Source of the DNA: an uncultured Verrucomicrobia subdivision 3 bacterium
Lineage (GTDB): Bacteria; Verrucomicrobiota; Verrucomicrobiia; Limisphaerales; UBA11358
Assembly (NCBI GenBank): GCA_903850425.1
Contig: CAINLR010000161.1
Span: forward strand, 1-64,000
Direction of reading: 5' to 3'
DNA: 64,000 nucleotides
The notes below the pieces were generated by a model. It saw only the letters and a program-made list of their open reading frames with translations. It was not told the origin of the DNA and made no database searches. The position numbers and the translations under genes were made by a program. Shown here one piece after another: positions 37,243-45,015 of this stretch (positions are counted from its first letter, which is position 1; every line of letters starts with the position of its first letter).

Positions 37243-38745
37243 CTAGGTTTGGATTTGTCCGGCGATTTGCTGGATCTTGATGATCACGAATTCCGCCGGC
37301 TTCAGCGGCGCGAAACCGACCAGAATGTTCACGACGCCCCGGTTGATGTCGTCCTGCGTGGTGGTTTCCTTGTCACACTTCACGAAGTAGGCTTCCTGCG
37401 GCGTCTTGCCCTGGAAGGCACCCTGACGGAAAAGTCCCTGCATGAACGCGCCAAGATTTAGACGAATTTGCGACCAGAGCGGCTCGTCGTTGGGCTCGAA
37501 GACCACCCACTTGGTGCCGCGATACAAACTCTCCTCGAGGAACAACGCCGTGCGGCGAACCGGAACGTATTTCCACTCGGACGCCTGTTGGTCATTCCCG
37601 TTGAGCGTGCGCGCGCCCCACGAAATTATGCCGTAAACCGGAAAGTTGCGAATGCAGTTGATCGCTTGCGGATTGAGCACGCCGTTCTGCAGGTCGGTAA
37701 GCGGCACAACCACTGCCGCCGCGCCGGTGACGCTGGCTTCGGTTCCGGCCGGAGCTTTCCAAACGCCGCGCGTTCCGTCCGTCCGCGCGTAGATGCCCGC
37801 CATGAAACCGCACGGAGGAAAGGCGCGCAAACGTCCGCCCAGCAAGGGATCGGGCGCGTTCAGCCACGGAAAATAAAAAGCGGCGTTCACGCCATTCGCG
37901 CCCGTCAATTGGGTATCCGGCCCGCTGATCAGGTCGGTGAATTTCACAGCGCTCCCGCTGTCCACCAGAAGCATTGCGCGATGATCATGGCAGTATTTTT
38001 GCACGGCTGGCAGAAGCGCGGCATTGGTTTCGCCGGGTATGCACAGGATGTTGAACAGATCAACGTGATCCAGAAAATCAATGCCCTTGCCATTGCCCGG
38101 GGTGAGGACGGCTTCAAACTGGCCACCATCATTCGGTGTCAACACATCGCCATCCGCACCAACCACGGCGTTGGACAATAATGTTGTTCCGTCGGCAGGT
38201 TGCGTGGCACCAGTGACCGAAGCCTTCACCAGCGCAGAATCTTCCGAGATCACCGCGCCAACAAACGCGCTGTCCGCCGAACTCATGGACAGGTTTTCAA
38301 ACGACTCGGCGACGGCTTCCTGCGCCGTGCCGGCTTTGAAAACCACCGCGAGGCGGAAACGATTGGCGTTCGGGGCCGGGCGGGCCTTGATGGTGATGCT
38401 GTAATCATTGGCCCATTGACCCGGATTTCTGGCTTCCAGGGTCACGTCATTCAAAATGACTTTGGCAGCGCTGGCGTTGTTGGCCGTCAACCGGATGACG
38501 TAGCACTGCTGGCCGCCGTTGAGGAAAAAATGATAAACCGAATATCCCAGCAGGCTGCGCGAATCGAGGCCGCCAAATTCCCGTTCGTAATCAGACCAAC
38601 TGAGGATGAGTTGCGCCCCGTCGTTCGCCCCCCTGGCGGCCCAGCCGATGAAGGCCGCGATAGATGTGGCTACGCCGGTGATGGTCCGCACGCCGCTGGG
38701 AATTTCCTCAATGTAAACGCCGGGAAAGGTGGGGGTAGTTGGCAT
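37243..38745 (-). CDS. Contractile tail sheath protein (Cis2-type)
   Basis: 500 residues. TPTFPGVYIEEIPSGVRTITGVATSIAAFIGWA is the classic sheath N-terminus; WGARTLNGND and SLYRGTKWVVFEPNDEPLWSQIRLNLGAFM, DKETTTQDDINRGVVNILVGFAPLKPAEFVIIKIQQIAGQ form the conserved C-terminal sheath core. The central residues (about 120-330) are variable, presumably surface-exposed. This is the first gene of the operon; no good Shine-Dalgarno lies within 15 bases of ATG 38745. A single sheath gene suggests a uniform sheath. Confidence 0.95.
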   Translation of the reverse strand: MPTTPTFPGVYIEEIPSGVRTITGVATSIAAFIGWAARGANDGAQLILSWSDYEREFGGLDSRSLLGYSVYHFFLNGGQQCYVIRLTANNASAAKVILNDVTLEARNPGQWANDYSITIKARPAPNANRFRLAVVFKAGTAQEAVAESFENLSMSSADSAFVGAVISEDSALVKASVTGATQPADGTTLLSNAVVGADGDVLTPNDGGQFEAVLTPGNGKGIDFLDHVDLFNILCIPGETNAALLPAVQKYCHDHRAMLLVDSGSAVKFTDLISGPDTQLTGANGVNAAFYFPWLNAPDPLLGGRLRAFPPCGFMAGIYARTDGTRGVWKAPAGTEASVTGAAAVVVPLTDLQNGVLNPQAINCIRNFPVYGIISWGARTLNGNDQQASEWKYVPVRRTALFLEESLYRGTKWVVFEPNDEPLWSQIRLNLGAFMQGLFRQGAFQGKTPQEAYFVKCDKETTTQDDINRGVVNILVGFAPLKPAEFVIIKIQQIAGQIQT

Positions 38746-39159
38746 AAAGAGTTCTGGGTTAAGAGTAATCTCCTATTTATTCCATCGGTATCATGACGTT
38801 GCTAAGTTGTGTTTCTAACCGCTGTTCACTGAATTCAACTAAACCTATCCCGGCCAGAAACAAGTCTGCCTCCATACAGCAAGCAACAAAAAAGCCTCAT
38901 TCCTGACGAAAATTATCAACTTCGAGGCGAGCCTACCACGCCAGCACAATTGATTCAAGCAAAACTTATTTGCTTATTACACCCCATTATCACTCACGCA
39001 AGTGATCAGCAACTCGCCACGCCGTTGTGAGCCCAGGCTGCTTTGTTCCGCAGCCCAAGGCCTCCGCTCGCTCCTCGCGCCATGTCAAGCGGATTCAGGC
39101 CTCAGCCAGCGGAACCTCAATCTTGGCGGCAGCCAGCGCTCCCGGTGCCTGCCCCAACC
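38746..39159. other. Intergenic region upstream of the injection-system operon
   Basis: 414 bases. The promoter for the minus-strand operon should lie in 38746-38880; I do not see a convincing -35/-10 pair, though AT-rich tracts (GGAATAAATAGGAG on the minus strand) are present. A minus-strand terminator lies at 38887-38928. Around 39036-39055 there is a hairpin (GGCTGC/GCAGCC with 8-base loop) in a GC-rich stretch that looks like a dispersed repeat; no coding potential is supported. Confidence 0.5.
38887..38928 (-). terminator. Likely intrinsic terminator of the bat operon
   Basis: On the minus strand GCCTC (38928-38924) pairs with GAGGC (38898-38894), followed immediately by a run of six T (complement of A at 38888-38893). 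The loop is about 25 bases, long for a classical terminator, so it is moderate evidence. It would end transcripts coming from the Gln/Lys-rich gene at 39160. Confidence 0.5.
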
Positions 39160-39771
39160 TCACCAGTCTTTAACAGGTCGCCGCGGGTCCCGAGGTTTAT
39201 CCGTCGGTTTCAACTGTAAAAACTGCTCGTTGCCTTTCTGCGCATCGAGCAAACGCTTCGCCTCTTCCTTGGTCATCTGCCCCGGCGCGACCGGCTGGCC
39301 TTCGTCCGGCTGATCTTCCGCTTTCTCACCGTCCTTCTTTTCAGCGGCGGCCTTTTTCTGATCGGCTTGTTTCTCAGCCTCCTTCTGCGGCTGGTCCGCC
39401 TGCTTTTGCTTTTGCTCCTCGGCCTTTTGCTGATCCTCCGATTTTTGCGGGGACGCCTTTTGGTCCTGCTTCGGCTGATCCTTTTGGTCTTGAGATTTTT
39501 GCTGCTGAGCTTGTTGCTGTTGGTTCTGCTGCGACTGCTGCTGCTGTTGTTGCTGCTGCTGCTTGAGAAGTTCTTCCAGCTTTTTCAGTTTCTCGTCGTC
39601 GGGATAAAGTTTGCGCCCCATTTCCACCACGGACTTCGCCTGCGCGACGTTGTTGGAAATGTAAAATTGCGCGCCGCTGTGAAAGAAATCATCCGCCGGC
39701 GCAAGCTGCGCGCCCGCATTCGATCCCGCCAACAACAGCAGGCTAAGGCTGATTAGGAGTGGCAATCGCAT
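39160..39771 (-). CDS. Secreted Gln/Lys-rich protein at the end of the bat operon
   Basis: 203 residues from ATG 39771 (GAAGGA upstream; the TTG three bases earlier is less likely). An N-terminal signal peptide (LPLLISLSLLLLAGSNAGA) is followed by a TPR-like start (AQFYISNNVAQAKSVVEMGRKLYPDDEKL) and about 110 residues of extremely biased Gln, Lys, Glu, Asp and Ala. The biased tract includes a run of nine Gln. The end is TDKPRDPRRPVKDW. It overlaps the BatB-TPR gene by 29 bases. Low complexity prevents a functional guess; BatC-like accessory role is inference. Confidence 0.7.
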   Translation of the reverse strand: MRLPLLISLSLLLLAGSNAGAQLAPADDFFHSGAQFYISNNVAQAKSVVEMGRKLYPDDEKLKKLEELLKQQQQQQQQQSQQNQQQQAQQQKSQDQKDQPKQDQKASPQKSEDQQKAEEQKQKQADQPQKEAEKQADQKKAAAEKKDGEKAEDQPDEGQPVAPGQMTKEEAKRLLDAQKGNEQFLQLKPTDKPRDPRRPVKDW

Positions 39772-41428
39772 CAATGTCCTTCAATTTCTTGGTGAACTCT
39801 TCAAATTGTTTGGCGGCGATCTGATTCTTCATCAGCTCGTCCATGATTTCCACGGCGCGATGATAATTCCGCTGCCGCACCGCCGCGTCCGCATCCGCCC
39901 GCGCCCGGCGCATCGCCTCGCGGAACGCCTTGATCTGCTCCACGCCATTCCGGGTGAACTTCAGATTATACACCGCATCCACATCGTTCGTATTGAGCGA
40001 CACCGCCCGTTCGTAACTCTTGATCGCCGTCTCCCACGCCGCCTGCAACCCGTCCAAATCCTTGGCCGTGGCTCCTGCGCGATATTGCACGTTTCCCAGA
40101 TTGTAAAAGGCCTGCTGCTGCAACTTCAAATCCGGCGCAATCGTCACCAGCTTGAAATCCTTCAACGCCGCGTCAAAATTCGTCGCGCGATAGGCGGCGG
40201 TGCCCGCGTTGAAAACCAGCCGCAGATCATTCGTGAAAACTTGCGCCAATTTTTCGTATTCCGTCAGCGCATTCGTATAATTTCCGGCCTGGTAATCACG
40301 CCACGCGGTTTGCGGCGACGCCGGAACTTTCTCCGCCGCCCCCAACAATGTAAACAACACCAGCACACTTGCCACGCCCGCCAGCGGCGCACGTTTCTCA
40401 CTCTTCTGGGGGAGAGGGCCGGGGTGCGGGCGGTCGCTGGCCAACATTTTCTTTTCCCGCTTCCGTTCCGGCAAAAACATTTCTGCGATCAACAACAACA
40501 CAGCAGCCGCGAGCGGCCATTGGAATTGTTCGTGGTAACGCCGCACCAGTTTCTCGTGGCCGGATGATTTTGGCAAAGGCTCCAGCCCGCGTTCATAAAG
40601 CGAGTTGATCGTCTCTGCCCCGCGCAACGGCAGATAGAACCCGCCTGCCGCGCCGGCGATTTCCTGCAGCAGCGCTTCGTTCAAGTGCGACTTCACCGCA
40701 TTGCCTTGTTCATCGCGAACCAGATCCGGATTCAGCAAATCGCCCTCCTTGGAGCCGATGCCGATGGTGAAGATTTTCAGCCCCGCCTCTGCCGCTTTTT
40801 TCGCCGCCGCCAGCGCGCCCTCGTCGTTATCTTCCCCGTCCGTGAGCAGCACCAGCACTTTGAAATGATCCTTTTCTTTGAACGCCGTCATGGCCTCATC
40901 CAGCGCCGCCGCCAGCGCCGTGCCGCCCTGCGGAATGGAATTCACATCCAGCGCCTGCACAGCTTGCTGGAACGCCGTGTTGTCAATCGTCAGCGGACAT
41001 TCCAGAAACGCGTCGCCCGCAAACGCCACCAAGCCGAGCCGGTCGGTGCCGGCGCGCTGCATCAACTCCAGCGCCGCGAGCTTCGCGCGCGCCAGCCGGT
41101 TCGGCGCGATGTCCGTCGCCAGCATGGATTTCGACGTGTCCACCGCCACGACGATGTCCAGACCGCGTTGCGCGACTTCTTCCAAATCAAAGCCACCTTG
41201 CAATCGCGCGAGGGTAAAAATCAAACCGGCCGCGGCTAAAATTAAAAAAGCGAAACGGATTTTCCGCCGGGCTGGCGAAATGCCCACGCTGAGTTGCGCC
41301 AGCAGTCGCGCCTCGACAAACTGCGTCAGCAGCCTTTGACGCACGCGCCCCGACCACCAGAAAAACAGCCCCAGCGCCGGTGGCAACACCAGCAGCAGCC
41401 ACAACACGTTTGGATGCTCGAGTCTCAT
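39743..41428 (-). CDS. batB: BatB-type VWA membrane protein fused to a TPR domain
   Basis: 561 residues from ATG 41428 (GGAGGTTG upstream). Two N-terminal helices (LWLLLVLPPALGLFFWW, FAFLILAAAGLIFTLA) precede a VWA domain with MIDAS DTSKSM (97-102) and VLLTDGEDND. A third membrane helix (about 325-345) is followed by about 200 residues with TPR repeats (AWRDYQAGNYTNALTEYEKLAQ, AFYNLGNVQYRAGA). So BatB and BatC are fused here. The linker contains PHPGPLPQ, the translation of a dispersed repeat inserted in frame (see 40386-40441). Bat proteins form a periplasmic complex linked to stress or aerotolerance; exact role uncertain. Confidence 0.85.
   Translation of the reverse strand: MRLEHPNVLWLLLVLPPALGLFFWWSGRVRQRLLTQFVEARLLAQLSVGISPARRKIRFAFLILAAAGLIFTLARLQGGFDLEEVAQRGLDIVVAVDTSKSMLATDIAPNRLARAKLAALELMQRAGTDRLGLVAFAGDAFLECPLTIDNTAFQQAVQALDVNSIPQGGTALAAALDEAMTAFKEKDHFKVLVLLTDGEDNDEGALAAAKKAAEAGLKIFTIGIGSKEGDLLNPDLVRDEQGNAVKSHLNEALLQEIAGAAGGFYLPLRGAETINSLYERGLEPLPKSSGHEKLVRRYHEQFQWPLAAAVLLLIAEMFLPERKREKKMLASDRPHPGPLPQKSEKRAPLAGVASVLVLFTLLGAAEKVPASPQTAWRDYQAGNYTNALTEYEKLAQVFTNDLRLVFNAGTAAYRATNFDAALKDFKLVTIAPDLKLQQQAFYNLGNVQYRAGATAKDLDGLQAAWETAIKSYERAVSLNTNDVDAVYNLKFTRNGVEQIKAFREAMRRARADADAAVRQRNYHRAVEIMDELMKNQIAAKQFEEFTKKLKDIDAIATPNQP
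40386..40441. repeat. Dispersed PHPGPLP-type repeat inserted in the batB reading frame
   Basis: The stretch encodes ASDRPHPGPLPQKSEKR on the minus strand. Plus-strand text contains CTGGGGGAGAGGGCCGGGGTG, a member of a widespread GC-rich intergenic repeat whose translated form is (S)xxPHPGPLPxEREK. It sits in the linker between the third transmembrane helix and the TPR part, so the insertion is in frame and probably tolerated. Recognition is by eye. Confidence 0.65.
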
Positions 41429-42447
41429 GGCAACCTCCGAAAGATGGTGTGTCCCAAGAGAATTTCCATCAACAATAGCAAGAGCCCGCCGGTAACGAGC
41501 CAAGGAAACAGCTCCTTGAATTCAGTATATTTGTTCACGGTCGCCTCCGTCTTTTCCAGCTTGTCAATTTCCGCGTAAATCTGCTGAAACCGTTCTGCAT
41601 TATCCGCGCGATAATATTTTCCGCCGGTTTTGTCCGCGATTTTCTGCAAGGTATCCTCATCAACATCCACCGGCACCATTTGATAGACTTTGCGCCCGAA
41701 CATGTCCTTCCCCGGCATTGGTGCCTGGCCCCGCATACCGATGCCGACCGTATACACCTTCGCACCGAGCGTCGCCGCCGCGTCCGCCGCCAGCAGCGGA
41801 TTCAACTTGCCCGCGTTGTTTTGTCCGTCCGTCATCAGGATCACGATTTTACTTTTTGACTTCAAATCGCGCAACCGGTTCACCGCCGTGCCGAGCGCGT
41901 CACCAATCGCCGTTTGATTCTGATTAATGGAACCAATTTCCAGCCGGTCGAGATTCGCGTGCAGAAAATCGTGGTCCAACGTCAGCGGCGTGGCGATGTA
42001 AGCCTGGGACGCAAACACCACCAACCCGATGCGGTCGCCCGGACGTTTATCAATAAATCGCTTCAACACCGCGCGCGCCATTTCGAACCGGTTCACGCGG
42101 CCGCCTTTGACTTCAAAATCTTCCGACAACATGCTGCCCGACAAATCGAAAGCCACGGCAATATCCACGCCGCTGGCCTTCACCGTCGTCAGGCTCTTCA
42201 GCAAACGCGGCTGCGCCAGCGCCACAATGAACAGCGCCAACACCACCCAGCGCATCGCCGCCAGGATTCCGCCGGCGCGCGAACGGCGGGCGCGGGTCAG
42301 TCCTTCAACCAAGCGCACCGACGAATAGAGAAACGCCGGTGAACGGCCGCGCTCGCCCTTCAGCCACGCCAGCAGCGGCAGCAGCAGGAGCAGTAACAGC
42401 AGCCACGGATGCGCGCAGTGATGCGCGATAAACTCAAAGAAATTCAT
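41425..42447 (-). CDS. batA: BatA-type VWA membrane protein
   Basis: 340 residues from ATG 42447 (reads NFFEFIAHHCAHPWLLLLL). N-terminal helices at about 13-30 and 62-80, VWA with MIDAS DLSGSM (101-106) and VILMTDGQNN, and a C-terminal helix (ELFPWLVTGGLLLLLMEILLG). ATGA overlaps with both neighbours. In known bat operons BatA binds BatB and the DUF58/MoxR components. The cell location is the inner membrane with the VWA facing the cytoplasm or periplasm; not settled from sequence. Confidence 0.9.
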   Translation of the reverse strand: MNFFEFIAHHCAHPWLLLLLLLLPLLAWLKGERGRSPAFLYSSVRLVEGLTRARRSRAGGILAAMRWVVLALFIVALAQPRLLKSLTTVKASGVDIAVAFDLSGSMLSEDFEVKGGRVNRFEMARAVLKRFIDKRPGDRIGLVVFASQAYIATPLTLDHDFLHANLDRLEIGSINQNQTAIGDALGTAVNRLRDLKSKSKIVILMTDGQNNAGKLNPLLAADAAATLGAKVYTVGIGMRGQAPMPGKDMFGRKVYQMVPVDVDEDTLQKIADKTGGKYYRADNAERFQQIYAEIDKLEKTEATVNKYTEFKELFPWLVTGGLLLLLMEILLGHTIFRRLP

Positions 42448-43007
42448 GGCGGGTTGGTCGTGGGGATCGGCTCGCTGACTGCGCGCGGCTCGGGTGGCGG
42501 TTGCGTTTCCTCCACCAACCGCACCGCCGCACCATGCAGTCGGCGCAGTTCGGGTTCGCCCGGTTCGTATTTGGCAAATTTCACCAGGTCGCAACTCTCG
42601 AGAAAACCGCCGAGGCTTTCCTGCTGCGCTTTGACCAGCAAATCAGTGCCGCTCAACTCGCGCAAAAATTCTTCGGTGGTCCGTTCCGGTGCGCGGAAAT
42701 CAAACCGCTCCTCCAGATAAGTCCGCGCCGTGTCGGACACCGCGATGACAAAGGGTTTCGGCTGGGCGATGAGCGCCAGCGCTTCAGCCAGTTTCTGCTT
42801 CGCGCGGAGGTGCGCCGGCACCGGCGGCACAAACAGTATCTGCGCCCTCCGCTGCTGCCACCACTTCCAGAAAAAATATGCTGCGGCCGCGATGACCAGG
42901 ACCGCCACGCTCCACCACAGCCAGGCCCAACCGCTTGAAATCTCAATCGGCGGCTTGATGTCGCGAATGTCCGGGACGGCGGCAACTGTGCTGTTCGTGA
43001 CAATCAT
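42444..43007 (-). CDS. DUF4381-like single-pass membrane protein of the bat locus
   Basis: 187 residues from ATG 43007 (a TTG nine bases further upstream is possible). N-terminal PDIRDIKPPIEISSGWAWLWW precedes one transmembrane helix (SVAVLVIAAAAYFFW), then a cytoplasmic helical part with ARTYLEERFDFRAPERTTEEFLREL. These features match the DUF4381 family, which regularly lies between DUF58 and BatA. ATGA overlap with BatA suggests co-translation. Role unknown; scaffold for the VWA proteins is inferred. Confidence 0.8.
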   Translation of the reverse strand: MIVTNSTVAAVPDIRDIKPPIEISSGWAWLWWSVAVLVIAAAAYFFWKWWQQRRAQILFVPPVPAHLRAKQKLAEALALIAQPKPFVIAVSDTARTYLEERFDFRAPERTTEEFLRELSGTDLLVKAQQESLGGFLESCDLVKFAKYEPGEPELRRLHGAAVRLVEETQPPPEPRAVSEPIPTTNPP

Positions 43008-43031
43008 GCGTGGCAAGATATTTCAATTTCG

Positions 43032-43195
43032 CCGGGTGGAACCGGCTTCCAGCCGGTTGTTTCGGGCATCCTGCCCGAAACCGGAGAGATGCGTGAACTG
43101 GAGGGACGCGCATGAGCCAGGACAAATTCATGCACCGCGAGGCCGTTCGGCAGGATGCCGAACTGCACCGGCTGGAAGCCGGTTCCACCCATGCG
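43032..43195. repeat. Inverted-repeat element of the GTGFQPV / TGWKPVPP type
   Basis: Left arm near 43036 reads GTGGAACCGGCTTCCAGCCG and right arm near 43166-43190 reads its inverse, CGGCTGGAAGCCGGTTCCAC. Between them are two smaller palindromes (GTTTCGGGCATCCTGCCCGAAAC at about 43068; CGGCAGGATGCCG at about 43148). Translated, the arms give GTGFQPV and TGWKPVPP, the form in which this dispersed repeat is usually met in Verrucomicrobiota databases (memory, not searched). It lies in the gap between the DUF4381 and DUF58 genes. Confidence 0.75.
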
Positions 43196-43212
43196 CTTGG
43201 CAAATCGCTGTT

Positions 43213-44121
43213 TCATCCGCGCAACCTCCGTTTTTCCCGCGTCTCGAAGAATTTTCCTAGCGTCGCGCCGTAAGCTTCGTTCGTGCAGAGTTGGATGGAA
43301 TCAATCCCTGACGACCGGAACTGCTTCGCCAAATCAGCGATCTGTTTCTGCTGGCGCAACGCAAACGCCGCGCGGCTGCTCGCGCTACCGGTATTCACTT
43401 CCAAAATTTCGCCCGTCTCCGCGTCTTCCAAAATCAAACGGCCCAGCGCGGGCAGTTCCAATTCATGCTTGTCCGAGATTTGCACTGCCACCACGTCGTG
43501 TTTGCGATTCAACATGCGCAACCGGGTTTGCGTCATTTTGGGCAACGTGACGGCCGCGTCGGCCGAGATGAAATCCGAGACGACCACCGTGATCGCGCGA
43601 TGCGCGGTGACGCGCGCCATGAATTCCAAAGCATTTACCAAATCCGTCCCGCGCCGCTTCGGCTCGAAGAACAGGACTTCACGGATGACGCGCAGGACAT
43701 GGCTGCGGCCTTTGCGCGGCGGAATGAATTTCTCCACCTCGTCGCTGAAGAGGATGAGACCGACCTTGTCATTGTTGCGGATGGCGGAGAAGGCGAGCAC
43801 GGAAGCGATTTCCGCCGCGAGTTCGCGCTTCGATTGGCCGCGCGAGCCGAACAGGCCTGAGCCGCTCACGTCCACGACGAGCATGAGCGTGAGTTCGCGT
43901 TCCTCGACGAACTTCTTGATGAAGGGATGATTCATCCGCGCGGTGACGTTCCAGTCAATCGCGCGCACGTCGTCGCCGGGCTGGTATTCGCGCACCTCGT
44001 CGAAGTTCATGCCCTGGCCCTTGAAGACGGAATGATACTGGCCCGCGAGCGTTTCGGTCACGATGCGGTTCGTGCGCAGCTCGATCTGCCGGATTTTTTT
44101 GAGAATTTCTCGCGGTATCAT
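43213..44121 (-). CDS. DUF58 domain protein of the bat locus
   Basis: 302 residues. IPREILKKIRQIELRTNRIVTETLAGQYHSVFKGQGMNFDEVREYQPGDDVRAIDWN is the hallmark of DUF58 proteins, followed by a VWA-like region (LMLVVDVSGSGLFG with DVSGSG in MIDAS position). DUF58 proteins co-occur with MoxR ATPases and Bat proteins. Upstream (44122-47019) the expected MoxR gene is displaced by an opposite-strand patch; MoxR lies at 47020-48009. Confidence 0.9.
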   Translation of the reverse strand: MIPREILKKIRQIELRTNRIVTETLAGQYHSVFKGQGMNFDEVREYQPGDDVRAIDWNVTARMNHPFIKKFVEERELTLMLVVDVSGSGLFGSRGQSKRELAAEIASVLAFSAIRNNDKVGLILFSDEVEKFIPPRKGRSHVLRVIREVLFFEPKRRGTDLVNALEFMARVTAHRAITVVVSDFISADAAVTLPKMTQTRLRMLNRKHDVVAVQISDKHELELPALGRLILEDAETGEILEVNTGSASSRAAFALRQQKQIADLAKQFRSSGIDSIQLCTNEAYGATLGKFFETREKRRLRG

Positions 44122-44170
44122 GGGAAAAATTCAAATTGCGCCCGGTAACTGTCGGAGTAAATTAACTGCC

Positions 44171-44404
44171 ATGAATAAGCATGAAATTGTTGAACACTTT
44201 TGCGAACTGCCATTCGCTGAAAAATGCGAAGTCATCATGTGTCTGCGCAAGGAATTCGGCGAATCAATGGGAACTGAATTCGTCGCGAGGCTTAACGAAA
44301 CAATTGCGCGGGTTTGCCTGAATCCAGAAAGAAAAATGATTTGGGATCGTGTCCACGCGGAACTAACGGAACGGGGAATTCTCCCGCCGTGCCCTGCAAA
44401 ATAA
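44171..44404 (+). CDS. Small orphan protein, unknown
   Basis: 77 residues from ATG 44171, with CGGAG about 12 bases upstream. NKHEIVEHFCELPFAEKCEVIMCLRKEFG contains an ELPFAEKCEVI helix that loosely resembles addiction-module component (antitoxin-like) proteins, but no toxin partner is adjacent. It is the first gene of an opposite-strand accessory patch in the bat locus. Function unknown. Confidence 0.5.
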   Translation: MNKHEIVEHFCELPFAEKCEVIMCLRKEFGESMGTEFVARLNETIARVCLNPERKMIWDRVHAELTERGILPPCPAK

Positions 44405-44681
44405 ATTCTGACAAGCTCGCTCGCTGTTTCCATTTTTTAATCTCGTTTGCATCACAATGTTTGCCTGAATAACCGGCAAAGAAAATGTTTTTCATTTAGT
44501 CAACCCGGCGAAAAAATTGTTCAAACAAAACTTGACGCCTGCCTGCCGCTGTTAAAAACTTCTGTCCGCACTCCATGAGCATCCGGGGAACAGTCGGAAG
44601 TCTTCTTGAAAGCCACCGTGCGAAAAGTTCGCACCCTGACCGGAGAAATTTTATACCCCAAACCGACCGGCTTCCTTCCGC
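44405..44681. other. Noncoding stretch before the second repeat array
   Basis: About 280 bases with no supported gene. A small hairpin TTTGCC-GGCAAA (44460-44480) is followed by a T-rich run and could end the upstream small gene; weak. Base composition is lower in GC than the flanking bat genes. Nothing else seen. Confidence 0.4.
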
Positions 44682-44974
44682 AGCACAATTTTCCGGGCGG
44701 CTTCCCCAATTACGAAGCATCGTCCCCAATTCGCCACCGGCTGTCCCCGATTTCCCGACGCCCATCCCCATTTTCCCGGCGACGCTCCCCAATGCAAAAG
44801 CTTCCGTCCCCATTTTTCGGATGGCCGTCCCCAATTTCCCGACCATTTTCCCCAATTTTTCCGCCTCGCTCCCCATTTTCCCGGAGGTTTTCCCCAATTT
44901 CCCAGCCACGTTCCCCAATTTTTCTACCGCCGCCCTCATTTCCAATGGCCTGTTCCCCAGCCATTTACACTGAT
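44682..44974. repeat. Second degenerate tandem 21-bp repeat array (about 14 units)
   Basis: TCCCC cores recur at 44723, 44744, 44765, 44786, 44807, 44828, 44849, 44870, 44891, 44912 and 44954, each exactly 21 bases apart (the interval to the first, 44703, is 20). Units read like TCCCCAATTTTCCCGACCNNN. All six frames encode heptad repeats, including a minus-strand one of KLGxxxG type and a plus-strand one of SPISRRP type. It lies 42 bases upstream of the unknown gene at 45016. Confidence 0.9.
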
Positions 44975-45015
44975 TTCAAGCTCTCAACCGTCAAATTCAC
45001 AACTAAAAACCGATT

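Noticed and set aside
16090-38745. Prophage or type VI secretion system
   Set aside because: No capsid, terminase, portal, integrase or lysis genes, and no TssJLM/ClpV; the presence of DUF4157, DUF4255 and Cis15-type AAA+ supports eCIS instead.
39002-39313. Small plus-strand ORF reading RRCEPRLLCSAAQGLR
   Set aside because: It overlaps the end of the Gln/Lys-rich gene and a hairpin-containing stretch; it looks like a dispersed noncoding repeat and has no start signal.
43004-43216. Short minus-strand ORF reading GTGFQPV ... TGWKPVPP as a small gene
   Set aside because: It is the translation of a dispersed inverted repeat, not a conserved protein.
44496-44945. Minus-strand open frame with KLGxxxG heptad repeats as a coding gene
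   Set aside because: The repeat array is open in all six frames because its unit is 21 bp long; no Shine-Dalgarno, no family and no preferred strand was found, so it is listed as a repeat, not as a gene.
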